A stretch of 64,000 nucleotides of DNA from Blumeriella jaapii (lineage: Eukaryota; Ascomycota; Leotiomycetes; Helotiales; Drepanopezizaceae): positions 186,001 to 250,000 of the forward strand of contig VWND01000008.1 in the NCBI GenBank assembly GCA_009599575.1. The letters are read 5' to 3'. This document shows, one piece after another, positions 1-11,479 of the stretch (position 1 is its first letter; every line of letters begins with the position of its first letter). The translations under genes and the position numbers were made by a program. The notes under the pieces are model-generated. The model was given only the letters and a program-made list of their open reading frames with translations. It did no database searches and was not told the origin of the DNA.

Positions 1-780
1 TAAGTATATAATATAAAAATCGTTTAAATAATCGAAAAAAACGTCGTTTATATAACGTTGGTAAATTGCGGATTTATTAATAAGGCCAAAAAGTAGCATT
101 TTACATTTATAAACGCCGTAACGCGTACGAAATGTCGTTAGTTTTTTATTAGCGAAATTTATTCGAATTTTGTAAAAAGCTTAACGAATATTAAACTTTG
201 TAAAAATTCGCGCTTTCGAAAAACGAGCAAAGGTTTTATTAATAAAAAAGAAAAGATAGCGATTTTTACGAATAATATTATTAAAAGTTCGATAATCGAT
301 ACAAAAACGCAGTAAATCGTCGGGTTTTTTAGCGAAAAACATTAAAACAACGAAAAGAACGATGAAAAGTTCGATAAAACTTTTATTAAAGTTATTTTGC
401 AAATAAGTTTTGATAATCTCGAACTTTAAAATCGATATTTTATATAAAAAAATATATTTCAGCTTTTTTTTACTTATAATAAGTTCGATTTTGTAATCGT
501 AGGGCCGGTAAAAGGCTAGTTCGTTACTGGCGGCCTTAAAAAACACGTGTTCGAGGTTTTTATACTCCGGGGAAAAAAATTCGAAAAAAAGTTTATTCGA
601 AATTAGCTTTGCTAAACTGGTTGAAAAGGTCGAAATCGATATTTCGTTGGTTTTAAAACGTTCGAAAAAACTGTAAAATTAGGTTTTAAAAAAAATATTA
701 TACGTAAAGTCGTTTAGTATTTTGTCGATCTCGTACAAAAAGATTAAAAACACTTCAATTGCTTTTTTTCTGAAAATCAG
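1..780 (-). pseudogene. Gy1-a reverse transcriptase remnant
   Basis: This is the RT domain of a Gypsy pol, minus strand. An open stretch of 121 residues (181-546) keeps the N-terminal RT landmarks: the SNELAFYRPYDYKIEL segment that precedes fungal Gypsy RTs, the AKKPDDLLRFCIDYRTFNNI block (family consensus KKDGSLRFCVDYRXLN) and a closing ARIFTKFNIR (usual K-x-F-T-K-L-D-L). Stops and likely RIP substitutions break the frame on both sides, and the catalytic end lies at or beyond the window start. Gy1-b carries the same domain in better condition. It cannot encode a working enzyme. Confidence 0.9.
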
Positions 781-1483
781 CTTAAAAGCGTATGCAATGA
801 TTTAGCAAATAAAAATTAAATAAGCAGTAGATTAAAAGATTCGTCTTCGAACTGGTCGTTTGAAAAATTCAAAAAATAGCTTATTTAAATTATCGATTAT
901 ATTAAGCTAAAAGGCTATCGCGGCGAAAGTCTTTTTTCGGTTTTTAATATAATTGTTTTTCGTAAAACGAAAAAACTGTTTTAACGAAAGAAAAAAAAAA
1001 AAAAAAAAATAATAAAAAAGAAATCGTTAGCCTGGAAAAGTGGTGTAATTTTTTGTATTATCCTATTGGCGTCGCTATCGAAATTGGCACCGCGAATAAA
1101 ATTCGATCTTTTCGCGCTTCGCACAGCGTCGTAGATTTGCTACAATTGATCAAGGTTTTTGTCACGTTTTACAACGTCGTTTTAATAGCGAGATTAAATT
1201 TTTCGGAGATGCAAATAAAAGATTTTAATACAACGAGCGTAAAAAACTGTAAAAAGGTAAAACTTCGGCCAATAAAACTTACGTTTATTACAGTTTAGTA
1301 AAACTTAATATTCGGCCAACCAAGCTTTTTCTAGAATTATATTATAATTTCCGAAATTAGTAATTAAAAAAAAAATAAACGATTGTATTCGATTATTAAT
1401 AATAAAATTAAAAAGCGTAAAATATATGATTAAATGGCCACGAGCTTTATTATACTTTTTTATAAAAAAAAAGCCGGGAAAAA

Positions 1484-1675
1484 TTAAATTAAAAATTTAA
1501 AAAAAAAAAAAAAAGATTTAATCAGCGCCGAATCGATTAACGCATAACCGTTCGCTTTAAAGTCGGCGAGCGCTTTTATTTTATACGAAAAGCCATTTTT
1601 AATAAATATAACGGAAATTATTAATAAATCGCTATTAAAAAGCTTTCGAACGTCAAAATAACGTATATCGCGCAA
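1484..1675 (-). pseudogene. Gy1-a retropepsin remnant
   Basis: A 63-residue open segment contains KALADFKANGYALIDSAL. This aligns with the retropepsin active-site region (hydrophobic-D-[ST]-G-[AS]) of fungal Gypsy polyproteins. The catalytic D is kept but the Ser-Gly that should follow reads Phe-Lys. The same place in Gy1-b (20876-21058) reads ADFGTNGYTLIDSAL. It lies between gag and RT, as expected. Bases 780-1484 hold degraded linker between protease and RT, with no separate gene seen. Confidence 0.75.
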
Positions 1676-1699
1676 TACGCTTAAAAAAAAGGCTTTGCT

Positions 1700-3250
1700 T
1701 AGGCCTGGGCGTTTTTCCGATTAGCGGAAAAGCTTTTAACTTTTTCGTATGCGTTTTGGAAATTATTTAAAAAAGGGTTTTCGTTTTTATTATTATTATT
1801 AAAAAACGAATTTTCGGCCGGTTCGACCTCGTTTATATTTATTAGTTTGAAAAGGCTTTTAAATAGAACCGAGGGTCGGCCCGTAAAAGGTCGTGCAAAT
1901 TAGCTTTTTTAAACTTTTTGATATAAAATAAAAAACGAACGTTGTCGTTGGTCCGATCGAAAAAAAAAAACGCCAAAAGGAGCGTTTTAACGTAAAGAAA
2001 AAGGAAAAATAGCAGAGGGCTGAAAAAAAAAGCTTGTAAAGCATTTGAACGACTTTCGTACGTACGATTTAACTCGTAATACGCTTTGGTTAAAAATCTA
2101 TTATTTTAATAAATGGTAGATTTGATTAAAAAGCGATTTGCGTATAAAATTCGTTTAGCTAATTAATTTTGTTTTTTTTAGCGGACGGCGGTAAGCCAAT
2201 TTTTAAAAGTCGTTATACGCGTTTATTTCAAATACAGCTTTTTTCGTAAACGCTTTAATATTTTATCGCGGAAAGCGTTTCGAAGCTGTTTATCAGTTCG
2301 TATTTAAGCGTTCGCTGCGAAAATGGAAAATCGCAGATAAAAGCGCCAGAAATCGTCGTGCGTATTTATTATAAGTATTTTAAACTCGTTTTCGGCCTTT
2401 TAAACGTTTAAAAGATCGGCCAGGAAATCGGCGATTTTTTTTACTGATTTTTCGGAAAATGTAAAATCGGAACGGTTTAAAATACGCGGAGTGAAAAACT
2501 TTTTTGCTACGCTTTCGGTTTGATCGAATATATAATTTTTGCGAAATCGATCGCCAGCGAAATAATCGTAATAAAATTCGAAATTATCGAAAACTTTAGT
2601 TTTTTAATAGCGTGTTTTATAATTTTTATTATTATTTAATTTAAACTTAAGATTCGAAACGCGCTTTATACGAGCTAGTCGAAAATCAGCAGATAAATAA
2701 GATTTATAGCGTTTAAAAAGCGCGCTAAAATCTTGGCCGTCAGAAGGAAATTCAAAAAGAATTCGCGAAAAGCGTAGAAATTGATTTGCAGCGTTTGTTG
2801 ATTAAAATAAAACGTTGCGAAAAGAAAAAGTAGCAGATTCGCGATTGGCAAAAATACGTTCGATAGATTTTATCAAACGCTTTAATTAAAGGGTCTGTCG
2901 CAGTCGTATAATTTTTAAAAGTTGTCGTTTACGCTTTTGCGCTTTTTTTAATTGATTTTGCAGAAGTTTTAATTAAACGCTTTTAATGCTAGGATACAAG
3001 AAAAAAATGGCAGGCGAAATAATTGGCGCTCTGTTTTTTTTTTTGTTTTTCTTTTTCCGGAAAGAGGATTGTTTTTTAAAAAAAAAAACTTTTGGGAAAG
3101 GCTGCTTTTTCGCTGATTAAAAAAAAGGTTGAAATATAGTAGCAAAAGCTGAAAAGCTCTGCTGAAAAAAAAATCGTTGAATAAAAGCTATTCTTCGCGA
3201 AATGAAAATAAGCTTTTTTACGACCGGTCGATTATCTTGGTATAATTCGT
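1700..3250 (-). pseudogene. Gy1-a gag region, heavily mutated
   Basis: The stretch between the protease remnant and the 5' LTR is the gag position. It is colinear with 21100-22640 of Gy1-b and shares long blocks with it. Read on the minus strand it has only short open pieces, the longest 61 residues at 1859-2044. I saw no zinc knuckle. The assignment rests on position and on identity to Gy1-b, not on a recognisable domain. Confidence 0.55.
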
Positions 3251-3312
3251 AAGGAATTCGAAAAGAAAAATAGTTTACGCCGTCGCTAGCGTAGAAAAAA
3301 AATTATCAATAA

Positions 3313-3579
3313 TATAACGATTTAATTAATCGAAGGGCTGGGAGATCAGTCAATTAATCGCCGTGTTTATATAATATAAAAAACGAGCTTTTGGTTTTGT
3401 AATAAAAATATTCATTTAGAATCAACAATTGCAGAAGGCAAAGGTTGCTAAGGAAAAAGAGCCTTATATATATAATAGTTTCCATAGTTGATAGAAGACC
3501 CACCAGGAGACCAGGGAGCTTGCAGCTACACGTAGTTGCTGGGGTGACACGAGAGGTGGCAACAGAGTGAATCGTCACA
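3313..3579 (-). repeat. Gy1-a 5' LTR (267 bp)
   Basis: On the plus strand it begins TATAACGA (from TGTGACGA after two G-to-A changes) and ends CGTCACA. It aligns end to end with the LTRs at 16561-16822, 22698-22959 and 58790-59048; shared anchors are GGGCTGGGAGATCAGTC and ACCAGGGAGCTTGCA. As the element runs leftwards this is its 5' LTR. The less mutated copies carry a minus-strand TATATAAAA. Confidence 0.93.
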
Positions 3580-4670
3580 CTTCGCGCATTTTAAAAAAAA
3601 TAATTGTTGTAAAAACCATTTTAATCGTTTTTATTATCCGAATTAACGTAAAAAAGTTTCTTCTGCTATTGCATAAAACCTTCGACTTTGCTTTAAAATC
3701 CTTAAATTTTAATATCGGTAAATTTTGATACGAAAGTTTCGATATTTTTATTAAGCTTTTCCAAGCCAATAGGTTTTGCAAAACGATTAAATAATATAAT
3801 AATTGATTATTTCTTAGCGATTTCGGTAATTTTTAATAACTAAATATATTTCTGCACTAAAGCTTTACGTTTTTTTTATAAATAAGAAAAAAAGATTTCT
3901 TTTGGTCCATGGCTTTAATAGTACGTTCGCTTTAATTTTATTTAAAAACGAATTTTATAAATTTGAAATACTAATCGAAGATTTCAAAGTCTTATTCATT
4001 AATCTTAAAATGCTTAATAATCTTATTGCGAATGCTAATTAAAAGGCCAAATAAAAACAATCTTTCCTGCTCAACCTCGCTTAAAACCTTTTTGTTAACG
4101 AAAACGTTAGAAATTCTCGTATAAATACGACAATAAGCCTTGAGTTTTTTGGCTTAACGGATTATTATAATAAACTGTTTAAGAAAAGCGATGGTATCGC
4201 GGATTTGCTAGCGATCGTAATTTCGGAATTCCGATTTCAAAGCTTTAACTAGTTTACGCCAGTTTCGAGCCCCAATAGCCTTTTATTTATTTATCGATTT
4301 AATAATATCCTTAGTAATTAAATTATAATAGCAAAAAAGTTTATCGAACATTTCAGTCTTAAAGACTCCGAAATCCTTACAAGTTTTTTTTATATTTTTC
4401 GATGAAATCGATAATATTGGCGCTAATAAATAAAAATGCATTAAAAAAGCCAGAAAAAGGCATACGGCCTCGCATAAAAAAACGAAAAGCGTCGTTGTCC
4501 ATAATATTAATAAAAGTGTTGGTAAAGTTTAAATTAAATAAATAAATGTTTTCTAAAATTGCAGATTAAAAGTTTTTAATGCGAAAAAAATCGTTTTCAA
4601 TAGGAAAGCTATTAAAAAGATTTTTGTATTTTTTAAAAAAATTAAATAAAATAAAATTGCGTCCAGACAT
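3580..4670 (-). pseudogene. Un1 gag-like frame
   Basis: Read on the minus strand from ATG at 4670 (MSGRNFILFNFF), one reading frame with a few stops and one frame change runs about 360 codons to Gy1-a. The middle resembles fungal retrotransposon capsid proteins: SRYIRDF-like DTIAFLKQFI, then NKKVLSEVEQERLFLFGL and IRNKIIKHFKI, the pattern of gag proteins that read roughly LSEAEQSRLFLRGLP followed by a hydrophobic helix. At least two stops read TAA or TAG where CAA, CAG or TGG would fit RIP. No protease or zinc knuckle is visible before Gy1-a interrupts it. Assignment is by resemblance only. Confidence 0.5.
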
Positions 4671-5404
4671 TTGAATAATATATTAAAAAACTTGTTTTTT
4701 AGTAAATTAGCTAAATTAATATAATATTGCTGTATAATTCACGGTTTCGATATTTCGTAGCTCAGGCCAATACACGTATAGCCATTTCCTTACTATTTTT
4801 AATAAAAAGCCGCAAATTGTAATTGCCATAATTATAAAGCGTAAAATCAAAAGGTTGAGTTTTCGCCAAGCGTTTGACCAAAAAAAATCTAATTCAAAAG
4901 GGCCGAACGCAGCGGTCGAAGCGTATAAACCAATATTCGATTTGTTATTTTTAAATAAAAAAGCGATTTTCGAGTTTTAAATTTCGCACGATTCAAAATT
5001 GCCTAACCGTAATTTCAAACGTTTTTGAAATATATTATATTTTTGTAATCCAATAATTATGCGCAAAATAAAAAAAACCATTAAAGATCCTTTATATAAT
5101 ACAGCTGCGAACAACACTAAATAAAAGGTCCTTCAAGCCGTAATAACGAAATATCGAAATCGACCTTAACTAAAAATTTGAAAAATATATCGGCGAATAT
5201 ATAAAAACGAAACACCGAAGTTTAAATTCCTGCGTAAATCACCAAATATAAAAGTAAATAGGAAAACCAAACTGATACGGCCATATATCGGTAAGTAAAA
5301 TAATCTAAAAAATCCCTACAAAAAACTGAAAAAAAAAAAAAGAAAAATGAATAAAAATATAAATTGGACTGCGTGCCTATAATACTATCTAAAAGAATGC
5401 TTTG

Positions 5405-5412
5405 CTTTTATA
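5405..5412 (-). promoter_or_regulatory. TATA box of Un1
   Basis: The minus strand reads GGTATAAAAGCAAAGC here, about 740 bp upstream of the Un1 gag ATG and about 95 bp inside the inferred right edge. This is the expected place for a U3 promoter in a 5' LTR. It is one of the few GC-richer patches nearby. Confidence 0.45.
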
Positions 5413-5504
5413 CCTGTTGAAAATAGTCAATGGCAAAGGGTCTCGAAGAAGTCCATGCCTCGACTATAGCTGAAACTACCAACTCCCACCAATACAAAAT
5501 ATCA

Positions 5505-7262
5505 CCGTTTTACAATAGTTATTGCAAATAGGCTAATCAAATCCTTAGGTTTAAGCATTTGCATTATTCGTACGTTTAAAATAAATGATTTTGTACGAGT
5601 GCTGGAATTATATAATACGGTTTATATGCTTTTTTGCTTTGTTTCGCTTTTTTCAGGCTTTAAGCTTAGTAAATTTGAAAGCTACCTAAAGTCGAATATT
5701 TTTTATACAATTAATAATAATAAAATCTGCGCTGTTAATAAAAAATTGTTTATTATAAAAAAGCTTTTTAATTAATAATTTAGCCTACGTCGCAATACAC
5801 GCTTTACCTGCTGCTATTAAAAAAGCTTTAATTAATATCGAATTTTGGTATAAACGTTTTTATTATTCTGGGTTATAAGCAGTTCGAAATATTCAAAATA
5901 ATATTATTAGTATAAAATTCAAAAAGACTAAAATAAGCAAAACACGTGTATATTAATTTTGCGAACTTGGCCGATTTATTAAAAAGACGAATAAGCGTTC
6001 GGCTCGCTCCAGATTTACTAAAGCTTTCGATAAATTGCACGTTAATATAATATATTTTATTTCAAACGGTATTTACGGCCATAAATATGCTTCGATTTTT
6101 ACCTGTCCTGCATTTATGGCTCGTTAAAATTATATATATTCTAAAAAAAATAAAGCTTTTCAAGTTAATAAAAAAATAATTCGCTTTGCTAAAATCTAAT
6201 ACAATCGTACAATTAAAAAGTAGCGTTATAATAAAAGTAAAAAATACAGCTTTACGCAAATGCGAAAGTTAGCTAAACATTTTGAAATAGTTTTAAAAAA
6301 ATCTACTTTTTACATTTTAAAACAAAACGGTCGATCAAAACGTTCGATTCGCATTCTGATAAAAAAGCTCCGAACTGCTATAATTAATCAGAAAATTCCG
6401 GAGTTTTTATGGCCAGAAACTTTACTGGCTGTAATTTATATTATTAATTTCACGGCGAACATTTAATTAAATGGTAAAACCTTTTATTAAGCTTTTTGAA
6501 ATAACGTTTAGCTAAAAATAAAACATAAGCTTTCGGTTTAAACATCTTCGAGTTTTAAGCTGTAAAATCTACGTTTTTTTATCGAATCTGAACGACGCGT
6601 TTAAAATCGCAAGCTTGCTTTTAAAGCCGAAGTAGAAATTCTTATTAAATTTAAAAGAAATAATATTTGAAAAATTTACGTTTCTGCTAGAATTAAAAAT
6701 AAAATTATCAAATTTTTTTATATAAAATTTGATAAAAATGATTTTATTACCGATTTTATTTTTTAGCTCGAGTTTAATTAGCTTGATACACTTTTAGCTA
6801 AAAATAATTTAGATGGAGATTTTATACTGAACGATTATAATAATAATCAAGTTATTAGCGGTAAATTAAAAAAAAAAAAAATAATAACGAACTTTTTAAA
6901 TTATATAAAAAAAATTAGCAAAACGATAATAATTCAAATAATACTGTCGCATCTAAAATAAACGAAATCGCTGTATTATTACCAGCTTCTATTATCAAAA
7001 AAACTAAAACTAAAAAAATCTGGCCTATTGTTTTTTCATTTAAACGAATTAATATACGCTTCGACAAATTATTTAAAAACGTCGCATTTAATTTTAATAC
7101 GTTTTTATATAATTACGCTTTCGCCGCTGGCTTTAATAAATCCCTTTTCACAAACGACCTTTATATATTTAAAAAAGCTTTTGCTAAGACTGACGGAAAT
7201 CAATAGCGTTTTATAATAATTAAAAAGTATAAATCACTTTTATACAAAAAAACCTGGATTAT
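5505..7262 (+). pseudogene. Co1-a integrase region (first pol segment)
   Basis: Frames with stops cover the GAG-pre-integrase and integrase domains. Visible are HKRFYYSGL near 5850 (Zn-binding His region), CELGRFIKKTNK with the following Cys near 5960, and FDKLHVNIIYFI near 6020, the first catalytic Asp region (reads N where D-x-x is usual). Bases 6260-6466 read KQNGRSKRSIRILIKKLRTA then FLWPETLLAVIYIINFTA; the family pattern is QNGVAERxIRTIxEKxR followed by LWPEAVxTAxYLxNRTP. The segment is colinear with 37,200-39,955 of Co1-b read backwards and ends at the ATTAT duplication of Gy3. Confidence 0.88.
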
Positions 7263-7534
7263 TGTTACGATTCTGGCCGGTGGTAGTTGCCAGTGGTATG
7301 GCTGCCAGTGGTATGGTTGCCAGTGGTATGATTGCTGGTGGTGTCGGATTAAGGTTTGGGCACGGACCACCTCGGCCATTAGGCCTCGCGCTAAGTCACG
7401 TGACCCACAAGCGCAACCCATTGTATATAAAGTTCGCGACTCCGAGCATTTTAGCTCGGTGTTTTTCTTTTAATTTACATGCGTACCTTTTGGTTTATAT
7501 TATCCTTTTGATTATCCTTAAGCTAGCTATGATA
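7263..7534 (+). repeat. Gy3 5' LTR (272 bp)
   Basis: Begins TGTTACGATT and ends TATGATA (mutated TGTGACA). It contains three copies of a 15-bp unit, GCCAGTGGTATGGYT, at 7289-7333, a CACGTG at 7397-7402 and TATATAAAG at 7424-7432. Compared with the 3' LTR, its left part is nearly unmutated while its right end has several C-to-T changes. Confidence 0.97.
7424..7432 (+). promoter_or_regulatory. TATA box in Gy3 5' LTR
   Basis: TATATAAAG lies about 110 bp before the LTR end. The matching site in the 3' LTR reads TACATAAAG (near 13587). A U3 TATA box placed like this is normal for LTR elements. Confidence 0.6.
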
Positions 7535-9800
7535 TAAAGAAAAACTAAACAACCTTCGCTAAAAAGCTTTGTATCTACGATTAAAGATTCGATCTGCTTC
7601 TGCAATTCGATTTTTTTTCAGGCCGCCCGTACCGACGTTTATTTATCGGTGCTTTAATCAGAACTTTTTTCTATTGATTTTGTTTTTAAAAAAAGCTGGA
7701 ATTTTTCTTTTTTATTAATTCGATCTGCCTTTGCAATTCGAATCGCCCTTTTTTAACACATCCTATGCTTTTCTTATAAATCGACGCGGCATCCGAAAAC
7801 GAACGCAATCCGTACGATTCGGCTTCGAGTCAGCATTTCCATCCTCTGCTTTCGCCTTTGGCGCTTCCGCATTTTCATTCGTTCCAGGCTTTTTTAACGA
7901 CTTTGGCAGCGAGTTTTTATTCTACGACTTTTTTACCGAACCATAGTTATTTGCAGCCGATTTATCTGTTAAATCCTTTCGCTTTACGATCGAATTTAAA
8001 ATCGAATTATACGACGCTGACATTTTAATACCCTTAAACCGACGAATACTTTTACGACTGCCTAATATATCTGCCAACGCTAAAGGATTTACTGCGGCCC
8101 AGCAGCTTCAGATCGCCTAAATAATCGCTTAAGCTATCGCCGCCGCTCGCTTTTTAATTTTTTTCGCTAATATCGCCCGCGACGCTTTTTTTCTATTCCG
8201 AGCTTCGCGCGCTTTTATCGCAAACTTTCAATTAATTCCCAAATACTATTTTCTCGTTTTCGACCCAGCCATTTTCCGAATCGAATTATTTAAAATCAAA
8301 TACCTTCGCTACGCTTTCAGCGACTATTAAAAAAAGATTAAATATAACGCATAAAAAATAAATATAAAACTGTTTATTAAAAAATATTTAAAAAACTTTA
8401 TATAAAATATAAATTAAGCCAAAGTATATTTTAAGTACATTATTAAAAAAGCAAAAACTATTATTTTAAAGCATTTAAACCCCGAATTCTATAACCAAAT
8501 CCAATCGGCCCGAAACGTTTTTCGCATTTTTAATCAGCGCTTTTTTGATTATAATCGCGTTTAATTTGCCAAATTGTAATATAATAAACTTTATATAAAC
8601 AACGGTCAGATTTATAATAATTTTCGTTTTTTGTTTATTCGCTACGTAATTATTAGCAAAATTGCTAAAAACCGTTGATTCGAAAATATATACGAAAAAA
8701 TCATTTTTATTTTTAAGCACGATTTCCGAATAAAAAAGTACAAAATAAATAGTAATTATATTGCTTTGAACGAGTTTTTAGCCGTTGCGAATAAAAAATC
8801 ACGTAATATCCGAATTAAAAAAATAGCTTTTGCCCGTCGCATAAGCTATTTTTTTTTTGTTATAGCTTTTGTTAACCAGGATTTTAAGCGTATTTCCGGT
8901 ATTTTTAAAGTTTTATAGCGTTTTATTTTTCCAGCTTTTTTTATTCGCACAGCTTTTCCTTTTTTTGGCAAAGATTTTTACGAGCGTATAGCTGCTATTT
9001 CTGTTATCTCCGGTTTTCCCCGTTTGGCTGCGCGTTTTTCTAACGCTTATTATAATTACGGCAAGCCCGGCCATTTCGCAAACGTTTGCCCCGACGCTAA
9101 GCTTAATCGCAAAATCGCCGAAATAATTATCGACGAAAAGTAAAACGATCTGTTAAAAAACTTTTAAGCCGTGGCAAAAACTTTTATTATAGCAAAAGAT
9201 TCGATTTATAAAAGGATTTGAAATTTAACCAGCGCTTTTTAATAGGAAAGCGACAGTTTTTTTTAGTTTTTATAAAACTAATACGTAATAAATTATATAT
9301 CAAAATATTTATATATATCGATAACGAAGCTAGTATTTTCGATGCGATTAAAATTTTTTTAGCGTATTAATTTTTTTAACGTTTCGGAATAAGTTTTATT
9401 CGGCTGTATAAACCTATTATATTTACCGGCTATAATAGCGAGCCGAAGGAATTTATTTCTTTTGCTATTTTTTTTTTTTTTACGATTAACCGACGTTATA
9501 TAAATTTTTTTTTTTTGGTTATAAACCTAGGCTTTACCGACGTTTTTATTAATCGCAAATTTTTATAGCACTACGATTTAAAGCAAGCGTATAGCCAAAA
9601 AAAAAAACAAAATAAAATGGCTATTCGATATATTTATTATTTTTTATTTTAATAAACAGTTATTCGTCGATTTTAATCAGCGAACAAAGCTTAAAATGCT
9701 TAATCGCATATATTAAAAAAATGCAAACAGACGAAACAGCGTAATAAAAGCCTTATATATTTTTGCCAGCATTTTTACAACGATTAAAAAGGCTTATTTA
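7535..9800 (+). pseudogene. Gy3 gag with mutated zinc knuckle
   Basis: The gag position of Gy3. Frames are badly broken, but 9048-9089 reads YYNYGKPGHFANVC, a CX2CX4HX4C nucleocapsid knuckle in which the first two Cys codons (TGT/TGC) have become TAT/TAC, the RIP-type G-to-A change. His and the last Cys remain, and an acidic tail (KIAEIIIDEK) follows. Upstream, 7731-7946 holds a 71-residue open piece rich in Phe, Ser and Ala that I cannot assign. An 81-residue frame at 8475-8720 on the other strand is a shadow. Confidence 0.75.
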
Positions 9801-10309
9801 AGCTTTGAAACTAATAAATCTTTTACGTTTATGCGAAACCTTAAAAGCAGTTTAAATAAAATAAAAAAGTTTTTTATTAACAGCCCTAAACCGACCAAGC
9901 CGGTTTTTCTAGCCGGGCCAATTACTATTCTTTTTATTTTCAATTGCAATATTAGCTGTATTTCCGCCTTTGCATTTAGCGTTTTACAAATACGTTACGA
10001 AAAGCGAATGCGAGCCGCAAAAAAAAAAAGGTTACCATTATCCAGCGATTATACGTTTATTGCTTTTATATATAATATAAATAAAAAACGTTTCCGCCGT
10101 GCGAAAATCGCCGAATTTAAAAAAGTTATACAGTCGCGGCAATAAAAAGCATTTCCGTTTCCGACGCTTTGTAAGCCAAATACGACGATAACGTAATTTT
10201 TATAAAAAAATTTCTTTTAATTTAATATTCGAAATTCGAAAAACTGTTTTACAAGCAAAAAAGCGACAAGCTCGCTTTCCGCCGCTCCGGTGTAAATCAC
10301 AAAATACAC

Positions 10310-10960
10310 TTGGCCACGGAAAATACGCTTTTTATAAAACTATTTAAACGTTTTACGAATAAACAGCTTACAAAAGTCAAAAGTTATATTTTCGACAATT
10401 TGCATAAAAGTTTTATTAAATTTTTTAATATTTTTTTCGCCGCTCCGATTTTATTTATTAAAAAATCAAACGGTTTTATACGCTTATATATCGATTACCG
10501 CAAGCTTAACGATTTTACGAAAAAAAAATTTTATTTTTTGCTTTTAATTAACGAAATGCTGGCGCGAATTATTAAAATTAAAATATTTACGAAAATTAAT
10601 ATTTAATAAGTATTTAATCGAGTCCGAATATCCGAAAAATTTAAAAAACTGATTAGTTTCCGCACCCGATACGGCATATACAAATATAAAGTTTTTCCGT
10701 TCGGCTTTATTAATAAGCCCGCTATATTTCAACGCTTTATTAATAATATTTTTATAAAATATTTAAATAATTTCTGCTCGGCGTATCTTAACGATATTTT
10801 TATTTATTCCGCGAATAATTTAAAATATAAAATCTACGTTAAAAAGATTTTGTCGATTTTAAGAAAATACGGCCTGAAAGCTGTGATATTAAAAAATGCG
10901 AATTTAATATTACAAAAATTAAATTCTTAAATTTCGTTATTAGCATTTAAAATATTAAAA
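10310..10960 (+). pseudogene. Gy3 reverse transcriptase remnant
   Basis: A Gypsy-type RT. Bases 10310-10606 stay open for 98 residues and show AAPILFIKKSNGFIRLYIDY followed by RKLND, then NEMLARIIKIKIFTKINI, all standard RT blocks. After a stop the domain continues with RTRYGIYKYKVFPFGFINKP and the catalytic site YLNDIFIY at 10783-10794, where the first Asp of Y-x-D-D has become Asn (AAC). The second Asp is kept. Between gag and RT (9800-10310) a 104-residue open piece at 9831-10145 falls where protease and linker belong, but I see no active-site motif in it. Confidence 0.92.
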
Positions 10961-11010
10961 TAAATCCGGAAAAAATCGCTATTATTAAAAATTAGCAATA
11001 TGCAGCGAAT

Positions 11011-11420
11011 ATGCGAAGCGTGCAAAATTTTTTAAGCTTTTGCAATTTTTACAAACGTTTTATAACCGGCTACAGCCGTATTTGCCGCCTTTTCACTGCT
11101 TTTATAAGCAAAAACGTTTTTTTCGTATTCGAGAAAAAGCAGAAAAACGCATGGAAAGCATTGCGCAAAGCTTTGCTAAGCGCTTTTATCCTGTGCCATT
11201 ACGACTTTTATAAGCAAACGCGCCTGGAAACCGACTTTTTTAATAAAATAATAACTGACGTATTATCGCAATTGCAAAAAAATAACTTTTATTATCCGGT
11301 CGGTTTTTTTTTTAAAATTATAATCGACGCCGAGCTTAATTATCCGATTTACGACAAAAAGCTTTTCGTTATTTTTCGCTTTTTTAAAAATTATAAGCCG
11401 GAGCTGTTAAGCGCTTAAAA
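11011..11420 (+). pseudogene. Gy3 RNase H remnant
   Basis: An open piece of 135 residues begins with SVQNFLSFCNFYKRFITGYS, the RT/RNase H connection block (family: FLGFANFYRRFIxGFS). It continues through KALLSAFILCHYDF and RLETDFFNKIITDVLSQL (RNase H strand; the usual ETDASDxAxGxVLSQ, with the second Asp lost) and ends near YPIYDKKLFVIFRFFKNYKP (usual YxIxDKELLAIVxAFxxWR). The EYDK-type segment is well kept although the frame outside is broken. Confidence 0.9.
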
Positions 11421-11479
11421 AAACGTATATATATATACCGATCACCGCGCTTTGAAATATTTTATAATAATCAAAAACT

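Larger units (their letters stand above)
1..3579 (-). mobile_element. Gy1-a: Gypsy LTR retrotransposon, 5' part, cut by window edge
   Basis: This is the right-hand (5') half of a minus-strand Gypsy chromovirus. It has a 5' LTR at 3313-3579, then gag, a retropepsin remnant and reverse transcriptase running off the left window edge. It matches Gy1-b (16561-22959) in order and sequence along its whole length, differing mainly by C/T and G/A changes, and it is more mutated than Gy1-b. The base run after the LTR, CTTCG (3580-3584), should be one target-duplication copy; the other lies outside. It abuts the minus-strand gag of Un1, so it is probably inserted in Un1. Confidence 0.9.
3580..5504 (-). 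mobile_element. Un1: gag-bearing retroelement, 5' part only
   Basis: This minus-strand element is unrelated to the other families here. Its right edge is placed at 5504 because the sequence from 5505 on is Co1-a, colinear with Co1-b, and the part to the left is not. Leftwards it shows a promoter-like segment (TATAAAAG on the minus strand), a leader and then a gag-like frame starting at 4670. The 3' part and second LTR should lie off-window, left of Gy1-a, so LTR length cannot be fixed. No RT is visible, so Gypsy or Copia is undecided. It is RIP-affected but keeps longer frames than its surroundings. Confidence 0.65.

Noticed and set aside
7200..7421. Frame with repeated HWQPYHWQPYHWQ
   Set aside because: It is the reverse reading of the 15-bp repeat in the Gy3 LTR and spans the element border; not a gene.
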